Below, piece after piece: positions 34,501-45,400 of a stretch of 64,000 nt of DNA (position 1 is its first letter; the number at the start of each line of letters is the position of its first letter). Source of the DNA: Acanthamoeba lenticulata. Its lineage: Eukaryota; Discosea; Longamoebia; Acanthamoebidae. A model generated the notes under the pieces. That model was not told where the DNA came from. It saw nothing but the letters and a program-made list of their open reading frames with translations, and made no database searches. A program made the translations under genes and the position numbers. The stretch lies in the NCBI GenBank assembly GCA_002179805.1, contig NAVB01000336.1, forward strand, positions 32,621 through 96,620, read 5' to 3'.

Positions 34501-35990
34501 GCCTGTGGGAGATGTACACCCGGGAGAGTACGCTTGCTCCTCCCCTCTTTTGGGTTGCCTTGCAACTGCTGGCTGATGACGATGGCTGATGACGAATAAT
34601 TGCCACTGCAGAGCCGTGGCACGACATGTTCGAGGACGAGGACGAGCTCATCGCCGCCGTGTGTGACGAGGAGGAGAGGCCCAAGATCCCCGCGGACTGC
34701 CCGCCTACCTTGCGCGAGCTGATCGAGTCGTGCTGGCACCCCGATCCCGAGAAGAGGTGAGTAGGACAGCGACATCAACCACGATTGCTAGCATGATCTC
34801 ACCTCCGCGTATCACTCTCGTAGGCCCACGTTCCAGTCCATGCTCGAGAAGATGGTATTTGAGAAGATCCTCATCGAGCACACCCTTCACGAAGCGGCTG
34901 GGCGCGACTTCTGGATCAAATACTTCCTCACTCAGGTACTGTTATTCGTTTATTTGTTTTTGTTCAAGTACTCTTCAACTGACGGTGGGTCTCACCGGAA
35001 CGGCGCGTGCAGACCAAGGTCGAGTGGATCGAGTTTTGGACTTGTATGATATCGTACCTCAAGGTGCCCCACCACCAGATCCTGCCTGACTTGGACCCCA
35101 AGCTCGCTGCCTTCAAGAAGCTCCTCAGTACGTGCTGTGCTGTGCTATCACGCTCACCCTGCTGCTCCGAGCAACTCGCTGACGCGACGCTGTCGCTTGC
35201 GCAGGCGATGAGTACTCGGAGGAGGAAGCCAAGGAGAGGCTCGTCAACCCGATCGTCACCGTACGCGACCCACCTCTGTTTGCGGCTGTCTTGAGCAAGT
35301 CTTGACTGACGCGGCGGCGTGTCTGGTGTCTGGTGGATATGGACCGACAGAGGGACAACTTTGCCAAGTTCCTGCGCTACTTTGGGCCATTTGACTACGG
35401 CATGCTCGAGCGGTTCTACGACCTCACCACGAAGCCCTGGTGGCACGGCGACATCTCCAAGAAGAAGGCCGAGTCGCTCCTGGCCAAGGCCAAGAAGACC
35501 GGCCGCTGGCTGGTGCGCTATTCCACCTTCCCGGGCGACTTCATCGTCTCGGTCGTCTCGATCAAGAAGAAGCAGACCACGTTCCAGCACTTTATCATCT
35601 CCAACATCGACGCCCCCGATGGTGCGAACCCTCCCCTGCCGCGGGTCCTTTCGCCCCTCTTCCGAGATGTTCACCATTTCCTTCTTCACTTCCTCCTTGT
35701 TCACTGCAGGCAAGCTCGTGCTGTTGCTGCCGCCAAAGGACTACAAGAAGGAGCTCAACCTGTCGCTGCCGGAGGACAGGAAGGAGCTTCTGTCGCTGGG
35801 CACACTGCCCACGTTCGGATCCATTGCCGAGGCCGTCAAAGCCAAGCGCAAGGAGCTCGGCATCAAGAACACGACCAAGTTCATCGAGCGGACCAAGACC
35901 AACGCGCCCGTCGTCATGCCCGCCCTCACCAAGACCAAGCTCGGCGGCAAGGGCTCGGGCGTCTTCACCCGATCCGGCAAGCAGAAGTAG
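31516..35990 (+). CDS. Pseudokinase-kinase-SH2 protein (Shk-like with an extra N-terminal kinase domain)
   Basis: ATG 31516 starts an acidic Ser-rich leader. Kinase-like domain 1 (about 31.98-33.2 kb) has a degenerate glycine loop ([17 protein letters not shown]), the ATP lysine (EVAVKIF), HRE at 32457-32465 where HRD is expected, [15 protein letters not shown] and [15 protein letters not shown] charged coiled linker ([19 protein letters not shown]) leads to HFSVGKG. An intron there joins in phase to [20 protein letters not shown], making a perfect GKGAFGEV loop. Kinase 2 has [21 protein letters not shown] at 34240-34248, [18 protein letters not shown] and [12 protein letters not shown]. After a helical linker comes an SH2 domain ([23 protein letters not shown] with the phosphotyrosine Arg), and then a basic tail ending RSGKQK at 35990. 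Dictyostelium Shk kinases have kinase-then-SH2. The extra pseudokinase, in a JAK-like pairing, is the unusual part. Domain 2 looks Ser/Thr- or dual-specific (TKL-like). Confidence 0.85.
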
Positions 35991-36145
35991 ACGGAGTGGA
36001 GGATACTGAGCCTCCTCGCCCCGTTCCATTGCTTGAAGGGCCACGAGACCCTTCTTCTCTCTTCCAGATGTTGTGTGCGTGATCATCTTGCGTTCAAAGC
36101 GTTCCTTGTTTATTCTTCTTCCGCGTTCGCCGCAGTCCTCCTTGT
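35991..36145. other. Convergent 3' intergenic region
   Basis: The region has 155 bases between the kinase-SH2 stop (+) and the beta-mannosidase stop (-). T/C-rich sequence is present and no gene is seen. Confidence 0.5.
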
Positions 36146-39100
36146 TTAGTTGATGTCGCCGGGCGAGCGGACGACGAGGCCGCGAAGGAAGCGGGCCAGG
36201 TCGACGGGCTGGTCGTCCCACGAAAAGAAGCGGAGCTTCTTGGGCGCGCCAGGAAGCAGCAAGATGCCGTTGTCCTCGAAGCGGCCCTGTAGAATCGATT
36301 CAGTCAGCTTGGGGCGGTGGCGCTTCTTTGCAGTTTGGGAAACGAGACGCACACGAGCAGGATACGAGGCCTCGAGGTAGACGAACGGCGCGGGTCGATC
36401 ACTGACGAGCTGGATGAGAACCTCCTTCGCGTCGTTGCCGCGGCTCACGTTGACACTGATGTGGGGCTTGGCCAAGGCTTTCTGTTATTCCACAGGGTGC
36501 GTTGAGGTTAATGATGCTACAACACAAAAAAAGTGAGTGGTGGTAGAACCTGAGCGAGGGTGGCGAGGTAGAACACGTTGGCAGCCACCTCTTGGCCGGA
36601 GCCATCGACCACAGAGAAGGTCAGGAAGCAGTCGGCTCTTTGCTTGCATCGTCCGGCGATCAACTGGTTGATGGACTCCCTGAACCGCTCTTCTGTCAGC
36701 ACGGCGGTGGTGCCGCGGCTCGAGCGAGGGGCTGCATCACATACGAGAGAAAGGCGCGGCTGCCGAGCGGGTCCAACGAGACGGCAGTCTTCCACTCGGT
36801 CAGCGCGCTGGTTCCGTTCCACGACCACAAGCGCGTGTAGAGGGAGCCGACCAGGTTCTGGTCGTAACCAACGACGGTGAGCGTAACGACCAATGACGGG
36901 CGGGGTGCTTGGGCACACCTTGGTGAGATCGCTGGTGACGTGCACGTTGAGCCGGTCGTCGGGCTGCTCGTAGGCCGAGACCAGCACTGGCGCGAAGAAG
37001 TGGCGCGCGTAGTGGTGAAGCAGCTTCCAGCGTCCTCCGTATTCGATTCCACTCCACGTCGGCGCTAAATGCGCGCATCTCAGGTCAGTGAGGACAGAGC
37101 TCGGGCCTTAAGAACCGGTCGTCGCACCTTGCCAGATGTCATTGAGCTGCCAGTAAATAGCGCCCATCGTGTTCGCCGTCATGGTCTTGCTCCGGCGGTA
37201 ATGCTCGCTCTGGGCCTTCACACAGAGGGCCTGATCACCACCAGAGAGAAATGAGATGCATTCCAGCGGTGGGGACTCCTTGGCACTCGGCCCGGCTGGC
37301 CGTACTTGGGTGGCCTGGCTCAGGTAGATGTAATCTTTGAACGATTGCACCGAGTCTGTCACGTTGTAGCGGAAGTAGTGCTGTGATTACGACGACAACG
37401 AACTTGTCAGTAACGATGTACAGGAGCAGCTGAGAGGAGGTGAGGAGCCAGCACCTGTATCTGGGCAAGGACCTGACCGTTTCCATCAGGGTGGTGCTGG
37501 CGGTGCTGCATGAGCGGTGAGAACGGGTGCCAGTCGCCCGGCTCGGTCACCGGCTGCCAAGTGGAGAACGACGGCTGCGACTGGAAGCCGTACTCGGAAG
37601 CGAAGCGCGGGCTATGGACGTTCCAGCACGGCCCGGCCATCGCCTCTCGGGATCAGTACATCAGCGCGGGTTGAGGCCGTAGTAGAGAGAGAGAGAGAGA
37701 GAGGGTGAGGATGAGACCTGGGGAAGTTTGACGGGTCGGTGCAGTCAGCGCCGTAGTTGTAGTAGTGCAGGTCGCCCATGGTCGTGTCGTAGGGGTTGCC
37801 CCAGATGCCCACGTAGGGGTTCTGCTCGAGGGCGCCGTTGGAGGGGGACGAGGGCCAGAACGGCCGGCTGTGGTCCACCTTCATCAGCGTCTCGCGAACC
37901 GTGTTGAAGTAGAGCTCTGCGTAGTCCACCTTCCCCAAAACACCACCAACACGACATGGCACGGCACGAAGTAAGCGCGTGAGCGACCAAGGGGGGTGAC
38001 GTGAGGACATACCACGTAGAGCCGCGGGTTGTTGCGCGTCACGTCGAACCTGAGGCCGGGGTAATGCACGATCAGAAGCCATCGGGGGACAGAGGGAAGA
38101 AGGAGACGAGACAGTGGGAGAGATGAACCAGTCGAGGGCGGCCTCGTTTTCGTTGCTTCCGGACCAGAGGATGATGGACGTGTGGTGGCCCAGCCGCTCC
38201 ACCTGATACTTGACCTCGGCGGCCGTGGTGTTGAGGAACGCCGCATCGCGCGGGTACATGGCGCAGGCGAACATGAACTCTGCCGCCAGCACAGAGGTTC
38301 AATTCTCTGGGCTCGAGAGTTGGAGGGGGGGAGGGGCTGGGTCACCTTGCCAGACCAAGATGCCCTTCTCGTCGCACAGGCGATAGAATTTGTCCTGTTG
38401 ATACACGCCTCCACCCCACACGCTGTTCGCAGCGATGCCCATTCCGTTGCATCGGAGTCAGAGACGGGGGGGGGCATTCACGCGAGGCAGAGAGGACAGC
38501 GCACCGAAGGATGTTCATGTTGGCGTCGAGAGCGGCCTGCACGAGCCACTCGAGGTCTTGGTCGGTGATGCGGTTCTCAAACGAGTCCATCGGCACGAAG
38601 TTGGCGCCCTTGGCAAAGATGGGTATCTGGATATCGAACGGTTGGCCCAAAAAACGAAGCAAAGAACGAAGCGAGGTGCTTCAGGGGGGGGGGGGATGAT
38701 GACGCACTCCGTTGATGCGGAAATACATGGAAGAGCCCTTTTGGTCGCGATAGGGCTCGGTGACGAGCTCCACAGTGCGGAAGCCCAACTGACGTTCCTC
38801 GCCAGCGAGATCGAACAGCGGCCGCTCGTCACGGCTCCCGGCGGGCGTGAACGCGACTTGAATCGTGTACAGCGGCTGCGCGCCGTAGCCAACGGGCCAC
38901 CACAGCTTCACGTTCGAGACCGTGAGGGTCGTGCTCACGCGGTTCTCGCCCTGCGCACCCGCCCGGCGTCAGGACCACGATCGAGGACTTGGAGAGGGGG
39001 GAACAAGCAAGCGGCCGGACCGGCAGGAGGCTACAGGGCTGGCGTTGAGTGACGCCGGCGAGAGTCACCACGAGATCGCCCGCCAGCGCCGTCGCTCCTG

Positions 39101-40221
39101 GAACAAGACGACGCGTCAGCGCCAAGCCATAGTCCTCAAACAGGGCGGGGCTGGGCAAGGTCGTACCAGCATGAGGCATGAGCAGCGTCGTGGTGACTTC
39201 TACGCGGAAGTCGGTCGTGCCGGGCGCCCCCATGGGGATGACCTGCGGCACGAGCGCGCTGATGACGGGAACCGAGTAGCCGAGCAGGCGGATGGGCTTG
39301 TAGATGCCCTGCGGCAGGAAGGCCGGGCCCCAGTCCCATGAGAACGAGCACTGCTCCTTGCGGATGAAGTTGCGGAACGGCTCGCCGGACTGCTGCGTGA
39401 TGTTGTCCGCCGACGGCAACTCATACGGCGTTTTGGTCGACTGCGCCTATGTGTGCGCCGAGGAGGCAAGTGAGTGAGGCGGACAGATAGCTCATGAAAG
39501 CAGGCAAGGTACCTTGGCATAGGTCTCGGCGGAGGTGAAGCGAACAGTAATGGAGTTGTCAGAGCCCTCGCGCAAAAGGCCGCGCGAGATGGTGAAGAGG
39601 TAACGACGGAACATGTTGTCGCTTTGCCCGACAGTGATCCCGTTGATTGCCACACTGGCCACCGTGTCCAGCCCTTCGCACACGAGCACCACCTGCACTT
39701 AGGGGAAGAAAAAACATCACGGCCTCTCAGTTTCAGTCCGCTTGAAAGACGAGCCGAGGAGGAGAGGGGACCTCGGTGTGGGAAAGCAAGTCGGCGGGGA
39801 CGGTGAAGCGGCGGGTGTAAGTCCAGTCTGTGAGAGCGATCCAGCGATATTCGACGTCGCGGTAGCGAACATAGGGGTCTCCAATGATGCCTGCTTTCTG
39901 GTAAGAAGAGGCCCTTGAGAATTGTTAACCAGTCTAAAAGCCCAAGGGGAGACACTACCAGCAGGTCAAGATGAACCACGCCGGGCACGGTTGCTTGAGC
40001 TGAAACACTGCCGTTGCTATTCGTAACGCGCCAGTCCTGGCCACCAAGGTCGAGTATAGTGACCCCTTCCAGGTATGCATACCTGGAGCTCCCGCACCAG
40101 CGAATCAATAATGAGGAACGAGCAAGTGGGGTGCAACGTACCGGGGAGAGAGCGCGCTGACCCCGCTGGCCACGAGAAGGAGAGCGAGCGTTGCCACCAG
40201 TGTCCCCATTAGCTTCCTCAT
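36146..40221 (-). CDS. Secreted/lysosomal beta-mannosidase (glycoside hydrolase family 2)
   Basis: ATG 40221 gives [20 protein letters not shown], a signal peptide. The GH2 order follows over many exons: [17 protein letters not shown] and [12 protein letters not shown] (sugar-binding jelly roll), [96 protein letters not shown], and [16 protein letters not shown]. The acid/base Glu lies in [16 protein letters not shown] (38130-38169) and the nucleophile Glu in [13 protein letters not shown] (about 37574-37604). [33 protein letters not shown] and C-terminal beta domains end with RSPGDIN at 36146. The enzyme removes terminal beta-mannose from N-glycan remnants in lysosomes or from ingested mannans. 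Both catalytic residues are present. A GA repeat lies in one intron. Confidence 0.92.
37684..37703 (+). repeat. (GA)n tract in a beta-mannosidase intron
   Basis: A short GA dinucleotide run lies in a minus-strand intron and reads CT-rich on the coding strand. Confidence 0.8.
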
Positions 40222-40412
40222 GATGACTGTGGAAGCGTGCACAGCAGCTTTAAGGCTCACCAATTAATAAGAATTAACAACAAAAAGGGACAAGAGAACG
40301 AAATATCATCATTCCTTGAATATTTTTTGGACAGCGCTGTCTTGACCACAAATACACAAGGACGAAGACGTGGATAGCCCACGCCGCAGTGCGCCTGGTG
40401 ACCTTGCCCGAC
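40222..40412. promoter_or_regulatory. Divergent promoter region, beta-mannosidase / SPRY-SAM kinase
   Basis: A 191-base gap lies between the minus-strand ATG at 40221 and the plus-strand ATG at 40413. An AT-rich block (about 40258-40340) lies mid-way. No specific element can be assigned. Confidence 0.45.
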
Positions 40413-43400
40413 ATGGAGCCGGCTTGCTTGGCAGATATTGAAGAGGAGTCGGCCTTCTTAAGTCGCCAGCAGGCGCTCATTCAAGTGCATCCGTCGGCCT
40501 GGGGGCGGCGCAGCGGGCAAAACCTCGTCCTCCACTCGGACGGGCTCACCTTTACCTTTTCACCTTCTTCTCGCCCTAGCCCAGCGGTACTCTTCACCCG
40601 CTTACCTCCTTCACCAGGCGCCCTCACTTCACAGGTCACCTTCTTTCTTCAGGTGATTCAAGCAGATTGCCCATTCAATCAGCTCCAGGGGTTGTGCTAC
40701 TTCGAGGTCACGTTGTTGGATGTGGGCGAGAGCCAGTGCGTGACTCCCTACTTGCTTCGCTTCTTGATAGTCTGCTGAGACGCAACTTGGCTGGTGGGTT
40801 GGTAGGGACATCATGGTAGGACTTGCAGGCAGAACGTACCCACTCAATCATCACCTGGGCATGGGCAGCCGTGACAAGTATTACATTCCCTCCCTTCCCT
40901 CTCTGTCGATGAACGGCTAACCTGGGAGCTCGTCCGTCAAGGTCATACGGGCTCTGCTGCAACCGCAAACAGGCGCAAGCCATCAACAGCCAGCGTGTGC
41001 TGTACGCACCTGCCTGCCTTTTCATCATCGACAAGCATATTGTTGATGTAGCCACATGTCCGGCATGTGCAGATGTCCTCACATGCCAGCGCTTAAGTCG
41101 GGGGACATCATCGGTTGCGGTTTGCACAATGTCACGCACGACGTGTTCTTCACTCACAACGGCAAGGCTTTGCGTATGTGCTGCAGCCCTCCCACCAACC
41201 TTGCTGCTCAGCACGCGCGGAAACTGATCGCCTGCCGTTGGTTGTCGCCCCACCAGCGGGTTACCTGAAAAGGGTGCACGGCGAGCTCTACCCGACCGTG
41301 AGCGTGTACAGCACCGGGGCGCGCATCACCGCTCGTTTTCGGCCGCCATTCACCTACGTCATCTCGCTGAACTGGGCTCCCCCCGAGCTCGTGGGTGCGC
41401 CCGCCTGCTCCCCCCCCCCATCGCTGGCCGTCCCGGCCTTTATTTCTGACTTCCTCGCCTGTGCTCCCTCGTCCTCCTGGCATGCCAGATTACGTCCCGC
41501 GCGAGTTGGACCAGCTGGCTTGTGGCTCGTCCATCGTGCTTCACGAAAACAATCATGTGGCCGAGTACGCAAGCCCTGGCGACGCCACGAATGGGGTACG
41601 CCGCCATGTCCAACGGGTGGCGATTACAATAAGCTCATACTAATAAGGACTGGCTCCGTTGGTCAATCATGATGTCGTGGGTTAATGTGCGTCGTGGTGG
41701 TGGTGATGGTCTCTCTTCTTTTCCAGCTGGTGATGGCCGACCAGCCCTTCAACCCGACCCGCCAAGTGTCCTACTTTGAAATGGAGGTCCTCGACCACGG
41801 CCTCAAGGGCTGGGTCGCCATTGGTCTGTGCGTCAACGACTACCCCTTGACCCACCATCCGGGCTGGAACAGAGGGTGCGCCTTTCGCTTCTTTCATCGC
41901 GCTCGCCTAATATCGTCGACGTCTTTCCCTTCATCAAGCTCCACACGAGCCAGCTAAGGCTTGAGATTGATGGGCACCTACAGGTCGTGGGGCTACCACG
42001 GGGACGACGGTCGCAAATTCGGAGAAACCGGCGCGGGCGATCCCTTCGGTCCGACCTACACAACAGGCGACGTGATCGGAGCGGGCTTACACCACGAACG
42101 TCGCGAGATCTTCTTCACCAAGAACGGCTTTTTCTTGGGTGCGTGCACTTGGCTCGCTTCTTTTGGGGAGGGGAGCGGAACTCTCTTTTTTCCCCGAGCT
42201 CGCGGGCGCCTGCACACCGCCAGACTCTCTCACACCATGACGCGATCGTCGCGCACCATGGAGTCAGGCGTGGCGTTCACGAACATCACCGAGAAGATCC
42301 TGTTCCCGGCAGTTGGAATGCACAGCCAGGGCGAGAAGGTCCGCGTCCGATTTCAGCCGCCGTTCATGTTTCAGCACGAGGCCATCAACAAAGGTTCCGC
42401 ACGTCAACCAACAGCATGCCGTTGTTCTGTAACACGCGCACACTGACATCACCCACATACGCGATGACAGCCTACAGCACCACGTCTAAGCCCAAGCGTG
42501 CCGTGGGGCCGCCAAGGAGCGCCGTGGCCTTGCCTCTCGATTTTCGATCATGGACGGCGGCGCAGGTGGGCCAGTGGCTCGAGTCGACGGTCGGGCTGAG
42601 TCAGTACCGCAGCAAGTTTGTCGACAACGACATCACCGGCGAAACGTACCGCCGTCAGCACCCGAATGACCTCGCGGCGGCGAACTGAACTGACCCGACC
42701 CCATTCGGTTTCGTGCGCGCGCAGGCTGGAATCGCTGGGGGACAGCGACGTGCTCAAGAAGGAGCTGGGCATCACGAGCTTCGGCCATCGGATGCAGTTG
42801 GTCAAGTGCATCCAGGCCCTGCTAAATGCCGACAACGCCACGGCCAGCCACCTGGGCGGCAGTTCGTCCGGCAGCGAGCGCGAGGAACCGCCAACCCGGC
42901 GGGCTAGCGTGGGCTCCTTCCGCTCACCTGCTTCTGGTGGCGCCCCCCCCCTCCCCACTGGCCGCAATTCGCCCTCTGCGGTCGCGGAAGCTCACCCTTT
43001 CTTGGCAGGCGAAGAGCGGGCGATGCACACGGTGGAGGTCCGCTACGAGGACCTGGAGATGGGCGAGTGCATCGGGAAGGGCTTCTTCGGCGAGGTGGCT
43101 TCACCTCCTTCCCCCCTCCCCCGCGCCTCTGCCCAATCGTTTCCTCATACGGAACGGGCCGGACGGGAATAAACTGCAGGTGCGACGAGCGCGATGGCAA
43201 GGCACGGATGTGGCGGTGAAGGTCATTTATCGCAAGTCCTTTCGATCCACTGACGAGCTCCAGCTCTTCGAGAAGGAGGTTGCCGTGCTCAGGTGCGTCG
43301 ACTCTCCGATTGGAGATTAATTACCCCTCACGAGGACACCGCACTCACGGGAACATGCGCGCAGCCTGTTGCGACATCCCTGCATTGTACAGTTCATGGG

Positions 43401-45171
43401 GGTCTGCCTGGGCGCGCACAATTGCATCGTGACCGAGTTCATGGCCGGTACTGCTCCTCGTCGACAGGGCTGCTCCCCCCTCTTGCTCCTCTCTGCTTTC
43501 CCATCCCCTCCCATTGGCTCATCGTCCACATCTTCCACGCAGGGGGCAACCTGGAGAGCTTTGTGCTGTCCCAGCTGGAGGTTCTGGAGCGCAACCCGCA
43601 CTTGCGCTCGCGTATCATCGCCAACATCGCCAAGGGTGCCGCTCGTCCTCCGCCATTCGTTGGTTTTGAGGTCCAAGACGAAGTTAACATTCAATCATCG
43701 TTCCAGGAATGGCCTACCTGCACGGCTGGAGCCCCACGCCTATCCTGCACCGCGATCTCACGCCCCGCAACATCCTGGTCCGTGGAGAATCCCTCCTCTC
43801 TTTCTTTCACACCTTCTCGCGCTCCGCTCCGCTCTCTGCTTGGGTTTGACCAACGCTATTGTTGTTCTAATTGTGATCAGCTGGACAAGCATTTCAACGC
43901 CAAGGTGGCGGACTTTGGCCTCTCGCGGGTCAAGGGCGAGAACCGGATGACGGAGGCCGTGGGCTTTCTGCCCTTCCAGGCGCCCGAGGTTTTCAAGGGC
44001 GAGGACTACTCCGAGCATGCTGGTCCGCCAGCTCATCCCTTCCCCCAAACGACCCGGGATCCTTTTCGCTAACAACCGTTTTTCTGGCAGACGTGTACTC
44101 GTTCGGAATGCTCGTGTGGTTCCTCTTTGCCGGCAAGCAGCCCGATGAAGGCAAGTCAGCCCTCGCCCCCTCCTTCTCCTTCTCCTCTTCCGTGGTGGTC
44201 CATCGCGCAACTCCACTCGAAAGTCTCACTTACTTGTTGCGCCACACACGCACATGCGACCCGCAGGATTCTCGTCGCCGCTGCGCATGGCCAATCAGGT
44301 GGCCCATCAGAACTGGCGGCCCCCGATGCCCGACTCGTACGCGCACTGGGTCGTGTGCCGGTGCTCCACGCCACGGCTGCTCACTCGCTGCCTCTTGTGA
44401 TGGTGTTGCTGTGTAGAATGCCCAATTGCTGGCGGGTCCTCGTCCGAGTGTGCTGGAACGGGCAGGCCATGGCACGTCCCAGCTTTCGCGAGGTCATCCG
44501 CTCCATCGACCATTGGCGAGAGGGCGAGAATCGTACGAGGCCTTGCCTCTCCCCCCCTCCTCTCCTCTCCTCTCAAATCATGCACTCCTCAAGTGCGCTG
44601 ACCCTGAGGCGGGGAAGCAGAGGGGAGCGGGGGTTATCTGCTGGACGACGTCCTCGCTGCGCGACCGCCATTAGCACACCCGGTACGCGGCCCACACGGG
44701 CTGGCTTCCTCCCCCCCTCCCCCAAGGAACCACAAAACATGCGCCTCACCACCAGCTGGACAGGTCCACTCGAGGTCGTCGCCGGCCCTGATGAACACCG
44801 TGACCGATACCGACGGCGCCGACTATTACTATGCCCAGTCCCGGACTGGGGGCAGCGGCGGCGTGGCCACCACATTCGACCTGGTGCGAAGCGCGCCGGT
44901 GGCGCGGAGAGGCGGCTCGGAGGGCAGCCCCGCTGTGGGGCTGTCCAGCGCGTTCCGGGAGATGCGCCTGCGTGACGTCTACATGGAGGGCGACCTGATC
45001 CCCGACGACGACCACCTCCACCACCACCAGCCTTATGGTGCGCAGCACTATTATGCCGCCGACCCGCTCGCCTCCCCGCAGCAGCATGGGGCGCATAGCT
45101 CGGGCAGGGAGGAGGGCGACGTCGACGCCATCGCCTCCCGAGTCTTTCGCGACCCCGCGCCGCGCCAGTGA
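40413..45171 (+). CDS. SPRY-SPRY-SAM-protein kinase
   Basis: ATG 40413 (MEPACLADIEEESAFLSRQQ) is chosen because it opens directly into SPRY 1: NLVLHSDGLTFTFS, GLCYFEVTLLD, GDIIGCGLHNVTHDVFFTHNG, LYPTVSVYSTGARITARF. SPRY 2 repeats the pattern: SIVLHENNHVAEYAS, VSYFEMEVLDHGLKGWVAIG, SWGYHGDDGRKFGE, DVIGAGLHHERREIFFTKNG, LFPAVGMHSQGEKVRVRF. A SAM domain follows (WTAAQVGQWLESTVGLSQY, LGITSFGHRMQLVKCIQAL; 42.54-42.83 kb). The kinase domain has GKGFFGEV, DVAVKVIYR, HRD at 43748-43756 in LHRDLTPRNILL, VADFGLSRVKG and QAPEVFKG. The tail contains HHQPYGAQHYYAADPL and ends PAPRQ at 45171. All core catalytic residues are present. The RDLTPRN loop is closer to tyrosine-kinase RDLAARN than to Ser/Thr-type RDLKxxN. 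SPRY and SAM domains suggest a scaffolded signalling kinase. The substrate is unknown. Confidence 0.85.
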
Positions 45172-45400
45172 CTGACGCGTGGGTGCCCAAGAGTGCGCGC
45201 GCGTGTCTTTCTCGAGTAAAAAACAAAACTGTGCTGTACAAAACGGCGGACGAGAGGAGGAAGAGAGCAGCAGCGCGCGTCGTGGATGTGTGCGGGCAAG
45301 TGAGCCCGTCGCCCGCCCCACCGTTGTGTTTGGTGGAGGCGGCAGCGAAGCAGAGAGGAAGACGAAGTGAGGACGGAGGCGTCGGTCGGACGGACGGGCA
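45172..45400. other. Convergent 3' intergenic region
   Basis: This stretch of 229 bases lies between the SPRY-SAM kinase stop (+) and the transporter stop (-). No gene is seen. Confidence 0.5.
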
